A stretch of 64,000 nucleotides of DNA. Source: Phallusia mammillata. Taxonomy: Eukaryota; Chordata; Ascidiacea; Phlebobranchia; Ascidiidae. Both the position numbers and the translations under genes were made by a program. The notes under the pieces were generated by a model. That model was not told where the DNA came from, ran no database searches, and was given only the letters and a program-made list of their open reading frames with translations. Shown in pieces: positions 9,863 through 24,800 of this stretch. The stretch lies in NCBI GenBank assembly GCA_003260075.1, contig QLIY01000257.1, positions 116,919 through 180,918 on the forward strand, written 5' to 3'. Position 1 is the stretch's first letter, and the number at the start of each line of letters is the position of its first letter.

Positions 9863-12800
9863 ATGGAGGCCCCAGTAAAGCCAAGAAAAAACAGGAACAA
9901 GTTGGTCAAGACTACATTAAACAAAAAAGTTTGTAGCAATATTTATAATTTTTGCATGATGTCTAAGTGTTGCACGATTATAATTCCTTGTGCAAGAAAA
10001 TTGCCCAGTCATGTTTCAAACATGTGTTGGCATGTTCTAGTTCAGGGCTCTTCAACCGGGGACCCTAGGGTTCCGTACAACTCTCTCAGGGGTTCCATGA
10101 ACTTTAAGGGTTCCACAGGGGTTCCCCGAGCTTTCTTGTACCAATTCAAAAATGATTCATAATATCATTGTGGCGAACAGCAACGCTCGCCTGTACAATC
10201 TAGTTAACCTTGTTTAGTTTACCAAATCTAGTTAACCCATTGATCAATTGTGATGTAATAAACCAAGCTTTGCTATTCTGTGGCCGAAGTGTGAGACAAA
10301 TACAGAAACGACAAACCACCAATCCAAGTAACATGGCAAATCGTTTCAGTGAATCGTTTTATTGAAGTCAACTTATATTATGTGCTTGGGGTATGTTGAC
10401 TAAAAACATATTGTAGGCAACAGAACATTTCGGGGGTGCCAAATATTGAAGTTGTTGAATAACAAATCCAAGATCATCTGCTATTCCTATTTCCTGAGTA
10501 ACACCAGGCGTTACGGATGCCAAGATGGCAAATTCTTTGTTTGGTCGAGCACCGAGCATCTTATGTTAATGGAGCCTATTATATTACATGCTTATTAAGA
10601 TTTTTCTTTGTGGGGTTCCGCAAAAGTTTATGGTTGTTTTCAGTTTATGGTTGTTTTTTCTAGTTTATGGTTGTTTTCCATGCATAGATATTTACCCTTG
10701 ATTTTGCAGCTGGCTGTTGCGGAAGAGAAAACAATAGAAAATAAAAATCTTGAAAACAATGAAGACATTGGATGCCTAAATGAAGGGATTGATGGTGCTT
10801 AAGCTTTTTGTTTTCTTGTTCTTTTTATGCAGTTAAACATATGTATTAAGAATCAAGCATAAAAACACTTTTTTCCATGTGTAGTGATACTTTGTACAAA
10901 TGTCATATAATTTTGATAGGATTAATCATAAGTTGGGTTTTTTAGATGCTGAATCTGCGAGTTTGATTCCTGAACATTTTCATGAACATTCTGCGGATGT
11001 AGTTAATGTCCAAACATTACCTGATGTACCTCAAACCGAACTTGAGCAGTCACAGTATTGTACATTATCTGGTAGGTGAAGTTTTTCGAATATTAGTACA
11101 GTACTGGGGATCTTAACCTTTTTGGGGTTGCACTCCCCATGACATAGGTTATTTAAACTGACGCCTCTGTACAAATATTTATGAAAAAGTGCTATTTACT
11201 TGAACATCAATAAAATCAGGTGTTAAATTCTTGTTTTGGCACAATATACATCATAGGTTGACTTTACAGTAAAGTTTGTTCAAAGCATTGGACAGTTGCA
11301 AGTGGGAAAAGCTGCTTTAACACTGATAAGTTGCGAAAAAGTAGGTTGTCTGCATTCTTGTAAAATGCACATATCTTGCCCGGAAGTGGTTGATAGATTG
11401 ATTTAAAGTTGTCGCGATCTCCAATCTGACAAAACTGTAAACAATTCAATTTTTAGAGCTAACTTTAGCACAACTGCATACCCATCTCAGGGTAATGATG
11501 TATTTATTCAATTTAATTTCCAAAAATAGGTTTAGAATCAGTACCGGCATCATTACAATGCATTAGTTTGGTGCTTTTTAATTTAAAACATTACAGCCAG
11601 ATTGTGTTGCAACCCCAGGCAAACCATTCATTCCCCACTAGGGGGACACACCTGATGTAGTAGTTACTAACTGCAAATCAAGTTTACGGAATTTCCATCC
11701 AGGCAGGGAGTAGTGCAGTGCACTAGTTGTTTAGTAGTACACTAGTTGTTCAGTTTGTTGGAAAAGTGATACAAATACTATTCCATAACAAATCAATTTT
11801 TTCCAGGCGAGTTTGGAAATATTGATGACAATAGCACAGAGTTTTCCGTATATAACTCATTTGAACCACAGTGTGGTACTGATGAGAATTGTATTCCATA
11901 TGCACCACCAGAAGAAAATGAAACTGAAACACATTTGTCGGTACATTATTTTTTTGGTTTCTTGCTTTTGATCATTTTAGGTTTGTAAGAAATGTTCTTT
12001 AACATTTAAACCAGACTCAATCAGTTCAACATTTGACATTACTATAAAAATGTGATAATACAATTATATTCTGGTGCATATCTAGGAAGTTAAAAAGAGG
12101 GCAGGGGGCATTTTTATAACTTGGGTATTTCCCTACTTGCAGTGTTCTACTACTTTCTAAAAATCCTCTGTATTATGTGAAGCTTACAGTATGGTCTCAA
12201 TTTACATAACATGACCCAAAGGTTACCCAGTTTATGCAGTTGTTTTTGTAAACAATTTTAATAATTGTTTATGAACCAATTAATTTCAGATTAACACAGT
12301 ATTATTGCCAATACAAGAAGATGATTGGGACTTATCAGCAAGCGAACAACCAACAGAATTACTCTATCCGTCCCTTGAAAGGACTACAACTAAGCCAAAT
12401 GATGCAATGGTTGGTACAGTTCTAAAACTTAAGTATATATTGTGAAGAAATGACAACTGTGATAATGTACTTGGCTCAGAAACCATTTACACCACATCAA
12501 AGATCTTCATTTTATCAAAACCCTCTTTTGGATCAAAATTTGATGCATACTAATCAGTTTTTAGCTGATGCAACTGTTCCTCATTCATATTTCCAAACTC
12601 TATTGCAGAATTACTATCAGGTGAGCAGACTGGTCTAATAGAATAATTATGGTATTTTGTGGTTTCAAGTAAATTTGACTGTTTAGATTTCGATTATAAA
12701 TTTTTTGGAATTTAAAATATTTTGTTTTATGTTACATTTTATTACAAGGCTCGTCTGAAGCTGATAAAATCAAGAAAGGGGTTTGAGGAACAAAAAGAAA

Positions 12801-15800
12801 ATATTAATGACTCATTCAAGTTGGTGTTTAGTGAGAAGCAGGGTACAATTTCTGCTGAGGTAAGATTTTTTACAATCTCCATCTTACTGATTAATTTTGT
12901 TTATGAACTTGATATTTGTAGGCTTATTGTCAAGACCAAAGAAGAGTGACTTCCACCCATACTTACAAAACATGTTCATTTGACCAAGAAGAGTGTTCCA
13001 AACTTACATCGGCATTAAGAGAAGGGAGGCGATTAGCAAGTGACAATGTTCTCACCTGCTCATATGTTTCCACAGTTTGTCGGCTGCGATGTGAACAGTT
13101 TCTGTTTGATGTTACTGAAAAATACAAATATCATCGAAACAATTTGAGAATAAACACTGGTATGTAATACACAAATTGGTTTTCTACAAAGAAAACTATT
13201 CTGACTACATTTAACTATTTCTCAGAAACTGCAGGACCAACTTCACAGTTATCGATTTTACTGCAACTTATAGACGAGTCACTAGCTGAGTTAAAACAAA
13301 TTTGCAATACTCTTTTTTTACACAAGCGACATTGTAAAAGTTTTGATGAAAGTATTGATAGATTTTGGAAAGATGTTGATCGATGGCTTTCATTGGTATG
13401 TTTTGGGAATTTATTTTGACAAGTAATGTATAACAGAGGAATCACTTTGATAGTGTCCTTATGACATAAAAGTGTTTGTGGTCAAAAGACTTAGTAGGAG
13501 TAAAAAAATGAAAAAAAAAAAAAAATGTCATGATATTCCATTGATATTTTAAGAACATTGCTAGTAGTTATACTTCATTTATTGTTGAGTATTTTGTTCT
13601 TACTGCTAAGGTGTCAAGCTATTTAATTTGATTTTCAAACAAAATGTTAATATTTGTGTTTTATTATATTACAGGTTATACTAAATATAATACAGTCAAT
13701 GGAATGTGAAACTGAGTCTGGGCGACATTTTCGTGAAGAACTTTTTGTGCTCAATCATGTTATTCGGTGTCCACCAGGAGTACACACCTGGATTAATGGA
13801 CTTGTACAAGTAGGCTTTGGACTGTTTGTGCAAACTTGAATATTGTTAATTCAGATTTTAAATGAAAGTTTTACCTTGGTTTAAGTGTGAAATGTCAAGC
13901 TATAGTTACTATGTTTAGATTACCAATAATCATAGCAAAGTTATAATTGTTACATTACTCTTACAGCTGTAGCTGCAAAAAAGCAACAATCTCATTTTAC
14001 AAAACATAACTTTCCATTAAAAAATTTTGCTGATTAAATCTTTGTAGTATTGGCTAGTTTGCTTTTTTGAATTTAGATTTCAGGGCCATTGCCATTGACA
14101 AGTAAGGACAAAACATCAATTGATCATTCAATGTATCTTCTTCATCTCATCCTGCATCCTCCCCAGGGAAGAGAGGAGTTTTTGTCTGAGTTTTTGGAAA
14201 CGAATTCTAATAGCCATTTACCACATCAGCAAAAAAGTGAATGGGCACTGGTAATTGATGTTTTACTGGAAATATTGATATACAGACTTGGTTGCTATTT
14301 TTAACGAATGCCACAGCTTATTTTTTTAAATCAAAATAGATTAATTTAATATTTTTAAAAAGTAAATTTAATATTTACATTAAAAATCCAATGTGCAGGT
14401 TGGTGCAAAGTTTGTTAAAATGATACGCAGAAAGTAATATGTCGAGCATGTTGGGTAGTCAAAACAAGCTTTAATAAGAATTGAAATTTATTTACACAAC
14501 AAGCATAAACAAATAAGAGTAATTCTTTTGAGTAACAGATTGATGAAGATGGAGATGAAATCGAATCTTCATGTGATTTCACACAAGAAATGATTAATAT
14601 CATGCCCGTTGAAAATGATCTTATTACTCTTTTTCAACAAGTACCATTCAGGCACCTCCTTGCACATATACTTGGTTTGTCTTTGTCAACAGGTGAGTTT
14701 TAATGACTTTGCAAATTATTAACTTCTAAATATAAATTATGTTCCTTTCTAATGAAAAGATTGCGTCTTAGACAATTTTTATTTTCCCCTGTAGATGACA
14801 CTTATGAATATTCTGAAGAAAAAATGGAGAGTGATGACATAATGGCAACATTGGTGGTTAGTGACCAACTTTGTGACATTTTGGGAGCTGGTTTGCAAAC
14901 ACTTGGAAGGCCAAAGTAGGTTTAGCTATAAAATACCGGTTTTGGCCTGCTTACATTCTATTTGTTTTATTTTTGCAAACATGCATAACATAAATACAAA
15001 TCAAAAGTAATTGAGGGCTTTGCAAAGGGTTTGAGGTTCAGACCCCCCCCCCGCTTACATTCTATTTGTTTTATTTTTGCAAACATGCATAACATAAATA
15101 TAAATCAAAAGTAATTGAGGGCTTTGCAAAGGGTTTGAGGTTCAGGACATTAAAAAGTGTTTATCAAGTCAACTTTAAATAAGGTGTAAAGTTTTCTTCG
15201 GAACATTGCCAGTACACACATAACTTTCAACTGTCCATTTAACAGCTTTTTTACTTAAAGATATAAACAGCTTGTTCGAAGAGTGGCCCAAGCAATGCGA
15301 AACGTTGTTTTGTTAATGTCTGAACATTTGGAACAATACAAATATAACACGGACCAAAGAAGCACCCAAATGTAAGAAAGGATGAATTTGTTTTTCATTA
15401 AAAACTATTTTTGCTCAATGCTAGTTGTCTTTTTTTAGGTATTCGTTGGAACGGTTACAACTCGAATTTGATGAGTTTTGCAAGCGTTGCATCTCCAAAC
15501 TACTTTCTGTTGCCCGTCTTGGAATATACCAGTTTATTGCTGATTTGCCATTTGGTTCCATGTCCTTAAGAGCTATTGAAACCTTGTATGTCCTGATGAA
15601 TGTTCCAGCAAGTGCCAGGGAAGAAGTGGAAAAACTTGTTCGTACTGACTATTCCCAACAGGAGTGGATTGACTTTGTTCAGGGTAATTGCGGAATGCAT
15701 AATGTTTTTAACTATTTTGTTTTCTTTTTTTCATTGAAGCATTCTTCATACTTGAATAAACTTGCACATATGATAGTCATCTCCAGATGATCGTAAGTTT

Positions 15801-18800
15801 GACCCAGGGATCTAAAAATGTTATTTTTTTAAATGGCTGTAGTTACTTAATCACAGGACATAGGACTTTCATACTGGGTTGGTTGGTGTGTTGCAAAGTA
15901 TTTTAAAACATTTCTTTATTTTTCACCCTTTTACTTCCAAAGATTTGGCTTTAGGACTGCAGAGTGTTTCAGCCAGCAATATCATCCTGTAAGTTGTTTT
16001 TAGGTGTTGCTTCTCTGATAATACAAATTTTAGCCCAGTGATTACACTCACAGCCCAAATATATGTTCAAACGGCCTCTGTTGTGCACAAAGACTATAAT
16101 TTGGGTAATATGTAATATGATGATTTTTTCTATGCTTGCTACCAAACACACCATCAAAAATTGAATCATTCTAGTATTCATAAAAGTGAGATACAATACA
16201 TAGAAAATGTTTTAATGAGAATATTTGTTTTTTGTTTAAAGATTCAGACACAAAACTGGCATTTGAAGACCAGCTGTCAGCAATGCCTGCCAATGAAATT
16301 GTTTATCTTCTCACTGCTTTTGCAAATTTGGCACAAACAAGACCATCTGATGAACAGCACTTAATAAATAACATTGTAATTGACATTTACAAGGTACAAG
16401 TTGAGACATTCTAAAGTTAACACCATTATTTTGATCATAACTTTTAACTCAGGAGATGGTTAAACCAGGTCAGGTTAATGATATAAATTGGCTTAAATTT
16501 GAAGCCTGTATATACATTACCACATAATCCACGTATTTGTTTGTTTAGATCTCATTTGTCTACAAATCTACTAAGGATATATGTTGCAAAACTGGACGTG
16601 AACTTCTTTCATCGATAACATTCCACCACCCGTTTACAATTTCCACCCTTCTACATTTCATCAATCAACATATTAGTATGTTTTATATAATCTGTATGTA
16701 TAGATTTTAATGAGCCATGACAAATAAAACATTTTCGCAAAACTTCTGTTTTAAATGTCTAAATGTTTAAAAATTGTAATTAGATGAACTACATACAATG
16801 GCAATATACTCGATGAATGATGTGTCCTTTTTGCATTGGAAGCCATTGACTGAGGATCTGGAAGTACTAAGAAGTTTTTTAACAAACTTTTCACCAGATT
16901 CATTAGAATCTCGATTTGCCCAATATTTTATTAAGGTGGGTAGTTTGTATTTTTTTAAGTAAAAGAATTGACATGTATCTTTTCAAAGGGCCTTAATTTT
17001 GATATGGATGCTGATGGAAGCGGATATTTTCTTTCAAATAGAACACATTGTCATATTGCATTGTTGGTAGTTGAAGCTCATGTCCATTTACTACAGGATA
17101 AACAACAGGCAAACCTAATGATGAAGAGTTTTGACCAGGTTATACTGTTTGCATTGGAACAAATTTTAAATCTTTCCTTTCCGGTGAAGTTTTTTAACAT
17201 GTGTTTCTGTTCTGTATGTAATCTGTTAAATAATTATTTATAAAGTGCAATACAAAATTTTGCCGACTTGATTTAGATGTTTACAAAATAGTTGTTATTA
17301 AACAGGTTTCAAAAGTTGCATCTGTTGCCCGGCTTGCACCATCTGTTGAACACAAATTTACAAAATGGTGTTGGGAAATTCTGTTTCAACTAAAACTTCA
17401 TCACCAGCAGTACAGAACGCAACAAGGTATGATTGTACATGTGTGTAATTTAGAATGTTGTAAAAACAACAATAACTTTTTCCAGGTGGTTCAAAATTCA
17501 AAGAACCAATTATCATGGATTTACACAATCATGTGCCATTTGTTCCGCTCCTTGATGCAGTTAAGGATTTTCATCCCATGGCAAACTACCTTGCTATTGT
17601 GATGACCAGCATAGGACACAAGTATGTGGAGAACAAAAGCATTTTGTGTGGTTGTTAGTTTGTTGACAAAATTCATCTTATAGCATGGAAAAGTTTCTGA
17701 GTGAGGGAATGGAACTGCTTCTTTCTTTGGCCAAGCTTGGTTATGTGCGAGCGGTTGCAAAATGCTTATTCTGTGTTGTCCCTATTTTCTGCAAGGCCAA
17801 AATGAACTTGGCTGAAAACGACAGGTAAAAGTTGTATTATTACAATTTCTTTGTCTCAATCTTAGCATATGTTTCAGGTTTAAAGAAGTTTTTCTTTGTT
17901 TGATCCATTCTGCTGATTATGGAATTTTTTCAGACATGGCCAACCGATTTTTACATGAGTCCCAGAAAAAAATAGCACCAAGTGAATTTGTTGTTTCTGT
18001 TATCCATTCTCATCTAACTAGTGGTGTGTACTATCTCTTGATCACAGTTTTACTGTTATATCAACAAATTGTTTCAAAAACTAGGAACAGATAATGATGA
18101 ACAGTCTTTCTTGGCATTATATTGGTTGGAAATGATTCTTACACTAACTGACTGGCAAAAAAATCAACATCTCACAAAAATAGTAGATTTTCTATTTCAA
18201 CATGCATCTGTCATTGATGAACGATGCAATTTGGGATTTCGGTAACTACTTGTTGAATTTCCTGATGATGCCCACTCACATGCAATGGCCAAATTTAAAC
18301 CAATTTTGTTGCAGAACTTTGTTATACCAGCAGCTCGTAGAAATGATGCTTCACAGGCCCATTCAAACTCAAAACACCAACCATTCATCTGTAATGTCAT
18401 CTTTGCTCAATTTGGTATCAGGAAACAACTCCAACATGATGCCTTGTCTGGTAAATTCATTTGAACATGGAAAAAACATTTACTTTGGATTTGCTGCTTT
18501 GGAAGCAGAAACAAGGTATGTTGATTTTTGATTACAATATTGCAATAAATTTAGAACACTTTTTCACTTTATAGATATGAGGATGACAGTGGGTTTTGGT
18601 CTGCTGTGATATCAATGCTTCAAATTGATGGAAAAATCAGCATTGACACATGTTTGAAAAAAGTTGCAAATAAACTAAAACTTCCATATGTACCACAATC
18701 AGCCAATCTCTGCCTTTACAGGTAATGTCTAGACCAGTGCTCTTCAACCGGGGTTCCGTGGAACCCTAGGGTTCCGTACAACCCATACATGGGTTCCATG

Positions 18801-21800
18801 AACTTTAAGAGTTGCACGGGGGTTCACAGCATTTTGGTGTAGCAATTCAAACATGAATGATTCATAATGTCTATGTTGTGAACAGCAATGCTCGCCTGTA
18901 CGATCTAGTTAACCTTGGTTACAACATTGATCAATTGTGACATAATAAACACAGTCTTGATACACTTTGGCTAAGTTGCGAGATAAATGTAGAAACGACC
19001 GATCCAAGTAACATGGCAATGCGTTTCAGTGAATCGTTTAATTGAAGTCAACTTTTGCGCTTGGGGTGTGCTAAGTAAAAATGTATGTTTTTTCTATGAT
19101 ACTTGTATTACATTAAAATTATTTTGTGGGGGTTCCGCAAAGTTTGACAAAACACCTTGAGGGTTCCGTGCCACTAAAAAGGTTGAAGAGCACTGGTCTA
19201 GACGAAGAAAATTGATATATTTAATAGAAAGATAAATTGTCTTTCAGATGGACTGAGTTGGCTTTAAATACACCACACAATCACCCACTGCTGCAAATTA
19301 TCTGGCTGCGGTTTTTCTTGCGATTTATTTGTTTGCCACCAGATGGCACCAACAGTGTTGGTTACAGGTAATAATATGCAATAAACGTGATTAGGATTTA
19401 GTCTGGGAAGTTTATTTCTTTTAAAACTTTATACCTTAAAATTATTAGTTCAAACCAGTTTTTATAATTCAGGTTTTTCTCTGCTGTCAGCATGCTGCCC
19501 ACATTTAACAAACTCAGATCACAATTACAAAGTATTTCTGAATACCATGTTGGAATCATATCTAGCAGGACTTATGACAAGGGTATGAAACCTCATCATG
19601 AAAGGTAAATAATGGCAAGGTTCGACAAACACTGGTCCACTACCTAGTGTTGATGTACGGGTTGTGTATGATGTACAAAGTATGTCATTGACATCGATTA
19701 TCCAGAACATTTTTGCAGCAAAAACAATATCATGTCTCCCACCAAGTTATAATGATTTATTTGACCACTTATTTCAAAGCATGCCTGAATAACAATTTCT
19801 GGGTTAAAACCATTTCTTGTCACAAAACTATTGAACAGTTGTGTTTTGTAAATAGTGAAGTGTCTGCAATTCATACATATAACTAATTTGTGGCTGTCGC
19901 AAACTAGTCAGATAAGGGCAATGCATATGCTAAACAAGATCAGCTAATCGCACCAAGTTGTAGCATGTCCTTGCCACAATCCATTTTCACCCTCATGTTG
20001 CAAGTTATTTGTAAGATTAACCTGACTTAACTTGACATCTGTGAGCTGGATATAATATTTAGGTAATATGACATTTTTCAGTGAATCACTAAACACACTT
20101 AGGTGGTGCTTCAGTTCTGCCCTAACTTATTATTTAGCATTGTCCCTACATGCAAATGACCCCAACTATGCCAATAAGCGTTAAAATCCTTCAGCACACT
20201 AAAAACTAAACACAAGCCCTCCACAATAAAATGAATCACATTTACAAAATACATCATAGCACCAAAACTACAGTTGACTCCTGTAACATGATGACAGAAC
20301 CCAGACACATTGTTACATCATTGGTTGTTTAGATCTAAATACCATGGGTAACATAAAGGCTAATTTGATTATTTTAAAGATCAGTATTATCACAATGAAA
20401 ACTTGCAATAATGTAGGTGTGTTCAACTCTATCAGTCCTGGAAACTTTGGTTAGAGGAACCAAAATTGCATGAAGTAAACCTCTACCTCCCATCTCTTCC
20501 ACCACAATACAACCCCGATCTCTTGGCATCTGTTCGCACAAAGCAGCCAAATTTGTTTGAGGACTTTGTCATATTATCAGAGTTTGTACATTTTTTTCTT
20601 TTAATACTTGCTGTTTTATTAATTCTACTGTTTTTTTCAACAGCATTAAAAACTATCTATTGTTGTTTAAACCAATTATGGAAACAAATGAAAACAAGAA
20701 AACAGAGAAAAAAGTTATGACCACCAAACATTATAACACTGAGTTTGTAAGTTTTTAAATTATTTTTTTAGAATATATCATTGGTTTAAAGATAGTTGTT
20801 TTGCATGATTTCAACAAGGATACAAATGAAAGCCTACGAAAAATGACACAGTTACTTAATCAATTTGAAGCAACAAAACCACTGCCTTATGTGGTTGCTT
20901 ATGGATCGTTAAGTTCCCCAGTTGCACTTGGTGATGTTTCCCAAATATGGAGATATGAAACAGTGATGCAAGTTATTGATCTGGTGAGTTAGTTCACTTA
21001 TATTTACGCCTTATAATTTTAATTGACGTGAAAATCTACACAACGATAGCAACAGACAAAATTGGGTGTAAGTATTTTGTTTTGGGTACAAACCTTGGAA
21101 TTATTGTATTTGTTTCAAAATATTGTTTTCTGAGCACATGCATTGTAAAACAACCATGCAAACTTTAGGATCTCAAAATAATCTCGAGTTTTGCTGAGGA
21201 TGTTCTGAAGCTGCAATCTCGCCTGGGACAGATTGACACAGACTATCTGAACATTTTGCCAAACTTATACTTTATGAAGGTTTGTGTGCATGTTGAATGA
21301 GTGACTACAAATTAAACAAATTGACAAAAAATTATGACAGGATACGGAACTGTGGCAAAAAGTGGAATGTCAGTCTGGTTTTGCTGTCACTCATAAATGT
21401 TCAGGTCCTGCACAAATTCGACTCCGCTTTAAGGAAAAGTCTGTCAGAGGATCTGTCTCTCAAGATTTGAAAGCCAACAGGTTAAGATTGTCTTGCACAA
21501 AATTTAAAACAATTTGGTTTGAAATGCTAGTGGTTTTAGATAACTGTGTAGAAATTAGTGTTAGGCAACATTATGTTTTTATCCTACTTTCTTTCTTCAG
21601 TCAAATGTCCCCCCCCCCTTGAAAGCCAACAGGTTAAGATTGTCTTGCACAAAATTTAAAACAATTAGGTTTGAAATGCTAGTGGTTTTAGATAACTGTG
21701 TACAAATTAGTGTTAGGGAACATTATGTTTTTATCCTACTTTCTTTCTTCAGTCAAATGCTGGTTTGTTTCGCTTGTTTTGTTGAAAAGGGCACTTTAAA

Positions 21801-24800
21801 ATTGATACACATGTTAGTTATCCAAAACTGTTCCACCTAAAGCAGTGGTTCCTAACCTGGGGTTCGCGGACCCCCAAGGGGTCCATGAGATGGTTTCAGG
21901 GGTCCGTGGATGCGTGGAGGCAAGCATTTTTAGTGCCATTACCATACCAATAGTACAATATTTTTAAGTTTCTAAACCGTTTTTACAGCCCTGCATACGA
22001 GTGAAAACTTAAACCTTTGGTTTGGGAAAACTTGTGATTGTTACCTCGATTGTGACATCACAACACACCTGAACAATAGAACTTATTGTGCTTTGTTTCA
22101 AGTGTTGTACACCAGAGAATTTCTCTTTTATTGCATTTACTGCTACAGTAGAGAACTTTATTGTGATTTAAGGACTGTGAAGGTTGATTAAAATTCTGCC
22201 CCAAAAAGCGAAAGTATAATAGTATATAATAACAGGAAACGAAAAACATAACCAGACTACAGTACATTCTGTTGGGGGTCCGCGGACCTACAAAATTTGT
22301 AAAAGGGGTCCGTGACTACAAAAAGGGTGGGAACCACTGCCTTAAAGTATACAAAAAAATCTTCTTACAGAAACAATTATGATATTAAATGCGATGTAAA
22401 GATATGGCCCCAATTAAAATTTAGCTAACAAATGTATGTATGTTGTGAGTATGGTGTATGTGGATTACTAATAAACAGCATACAGTGTAGATAAACAAAT
22501 ATGTGAAAAGCCACCATTCCAGTTTTTATTGTGACTGAAAGATGAGCAAACAGCAAGTAAATTTAACTGCATAAGTACTGAATTTTCCGTTTTAGGAAAG
22601 ATTGTGTGGTTAAATAGTGTGAAAATTGTTAAGATGGAAAATTGCAAGAGCAAATATTTTTATCTCTATTGCAGAAATTTATACCAGGAAGCACTAAACA
22701 AGTTTCTTTGTGAGGACACAAGTAATGACTTATGTTTCGCGGCTTTGCATCTTGAAAGTCTTATCCATGCACTGGAGGCTAACTTTAATAAGCCCAATTT
22801 TACTGATGAAGTTAAAAAGTAATTATTTCTGCAATCATACAATCCTAAACAAAACTTCACATTATAATATTTTGATCAGGTCTGTACAAGAAAGTGGAAT
22901 AAAGTTGTTTTATCTCCTCGCAAACATGTACTCAAAAGGAAGAAAAGCCTGTCACCCAACAAGGCATCTTCTGTCTACATGTGTAGAGCTTTTGGGCCAG
23001 GTAATGTTTCTTATTTCTGCAAATGGAAACGAAAAAACAGTATATTGTGTTGGTTTCAGCATTTTATATCACAGTCAAGTGAACATGCAGGAAATATCTT
23101 GGATGAGGTTTTAAACAATCCTGCCTCTTCAGCTTTGCTCTCCCCACATTTTGCACCAGGTGCCAGAAGCAGTGTTCCCCAACAAACACAAATTAATGAA
23201 TATTTAAAAATGTATCAACGAGTAATGAAAGTTGTGTCTACAAATACTTCTGAAGATGGAGATGTTTTGTTTGTTTTGTTAACAAAGGTAAAACTTCAGG
23301 GAAGGGGACCCATAATGATTTTACTCAAATTGTTTTTTGTTTTTTTCTTTTTTGTTTTCTTGTTCCCCCCCCCCAAAACTTCAGGGAAGGGGACCCATAA
23401 TGATTTTACTCAAATTGTTTTTGTTTTTTTTGTTGTTTTTTTCTTTTGTTTTTTCTTCCCAAAGTTTGTCCAACTCGTTTTTCTGTCAAATGTTTGATGG
23501 ATGTGGCTGAAACTTATACAGATGGTAGATAAAGTTATGTAGATGTGCATCCCACTTTGTTTGTCCAAATAACCCTAGTATTTACCCCGCTAGCCCCCTA
23601 AAATGGGTGAGTTTGTAAACATTGTCAGAATTGGCTGAAATNNNNNNNNNNNNNNNNNNNNNNNNNNNNNNNNNNNNNNNNNNNNNNNNNNNNNNNNNNN
23701 NNNNNNNNNNNNNNNNNNNNNNNNNNNNNNNNNNNNNNNNNNNNNNNNNNNNNNNNNNNNNNNNNNNNNNNNNNNNNNNNNNNNNNNNNNNNNNNNNNNN
23801 NNNNNNNNNNNNNNNNNNNNNNNNNNNNNNNNNNNNNNNNNNNNNNNNNNNNNNNNNNNNNNNNNNNNNNNNNNNNNNNNNNNNNNNNNNNNNNNNNNNN
23901 NNNNNNNNNNNNNNNNNNNNNNNNNNNNNNNNNNNNNNNNNNNNNNNNNNNNNNNNNNNNNNNNNNNNNNNNNNNNNNNNNNNNNNNNNNNNNNNNNNNN
24001 NNNNNNNNNNNNNNNNNNNNNNNNNNNNNNNNNNNNNNNNNNNNNNNNNNNNNNNNNNNNNNNNNNNNNNNNNNNNNNNNNNNNNNNNNNNNNNNNNNNN
24101 NNNNNNNNNNNNNNNNNNNNNNNNNNNNNNNNNNNNNNNNNNNNNNNNNNNNNNNNNNNNNNNNNNNNNNNNNNNNNNNNNNNNNNNNNNNNNNNNNNNN
24201 NNNNNNNNNNNNNNNNNNNNNNNNNNNNNNNNNNNNNNNNNNNNNNNNNNNNNNNNNNNNNNNNNNNNNNNNNNNNCACTAAACGTTCACATGGTTATCT
24301 CTTGAAATGCATTATCTACAACTTTGCATGTGTGGGGACCCATGAGTTTCTGCTTGCAGAAACAACTAAGGTTATAAAAGACAGTAGATGGTATGGGACC
24401 CAATATAAAATAAGCATAGGAAATATATCAATGTTTTAAAATAGGTTATAGTGTATATGCAAGGACAATACGTGCTAAGCCACCCTTCTAGTTCTTAATA
24501 TGTGATTGTTCAACTTATGTTGTTGTTTTTCATTGTTTCAGTCCAATTTTTTTTCGTAGCTTGATCAAAAATACCTCATTTCATTTTTAATGATATATTT
24601 TTGATGTGGAAATCATATTTTCATATTTTTAGTTTGACATATCATCATGGTTAAATGAGATGCATCCATCAACCTCTGAAAGACTTGAACTATTGCAACA
24701 TGTGTTTGTGGGTCTCATCAGCTGCAGTGTAAAAATGCAACAACTTGACAAGGCTTGCCAGAAAGCAGACCATGAAATGTAAAGTGTTAAAAGGCAGCTG

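Noticed and set aside
23590-24305. Long open frames on both strands across the gap
   Set aside because: They consist of Ns; no sequence supports them.
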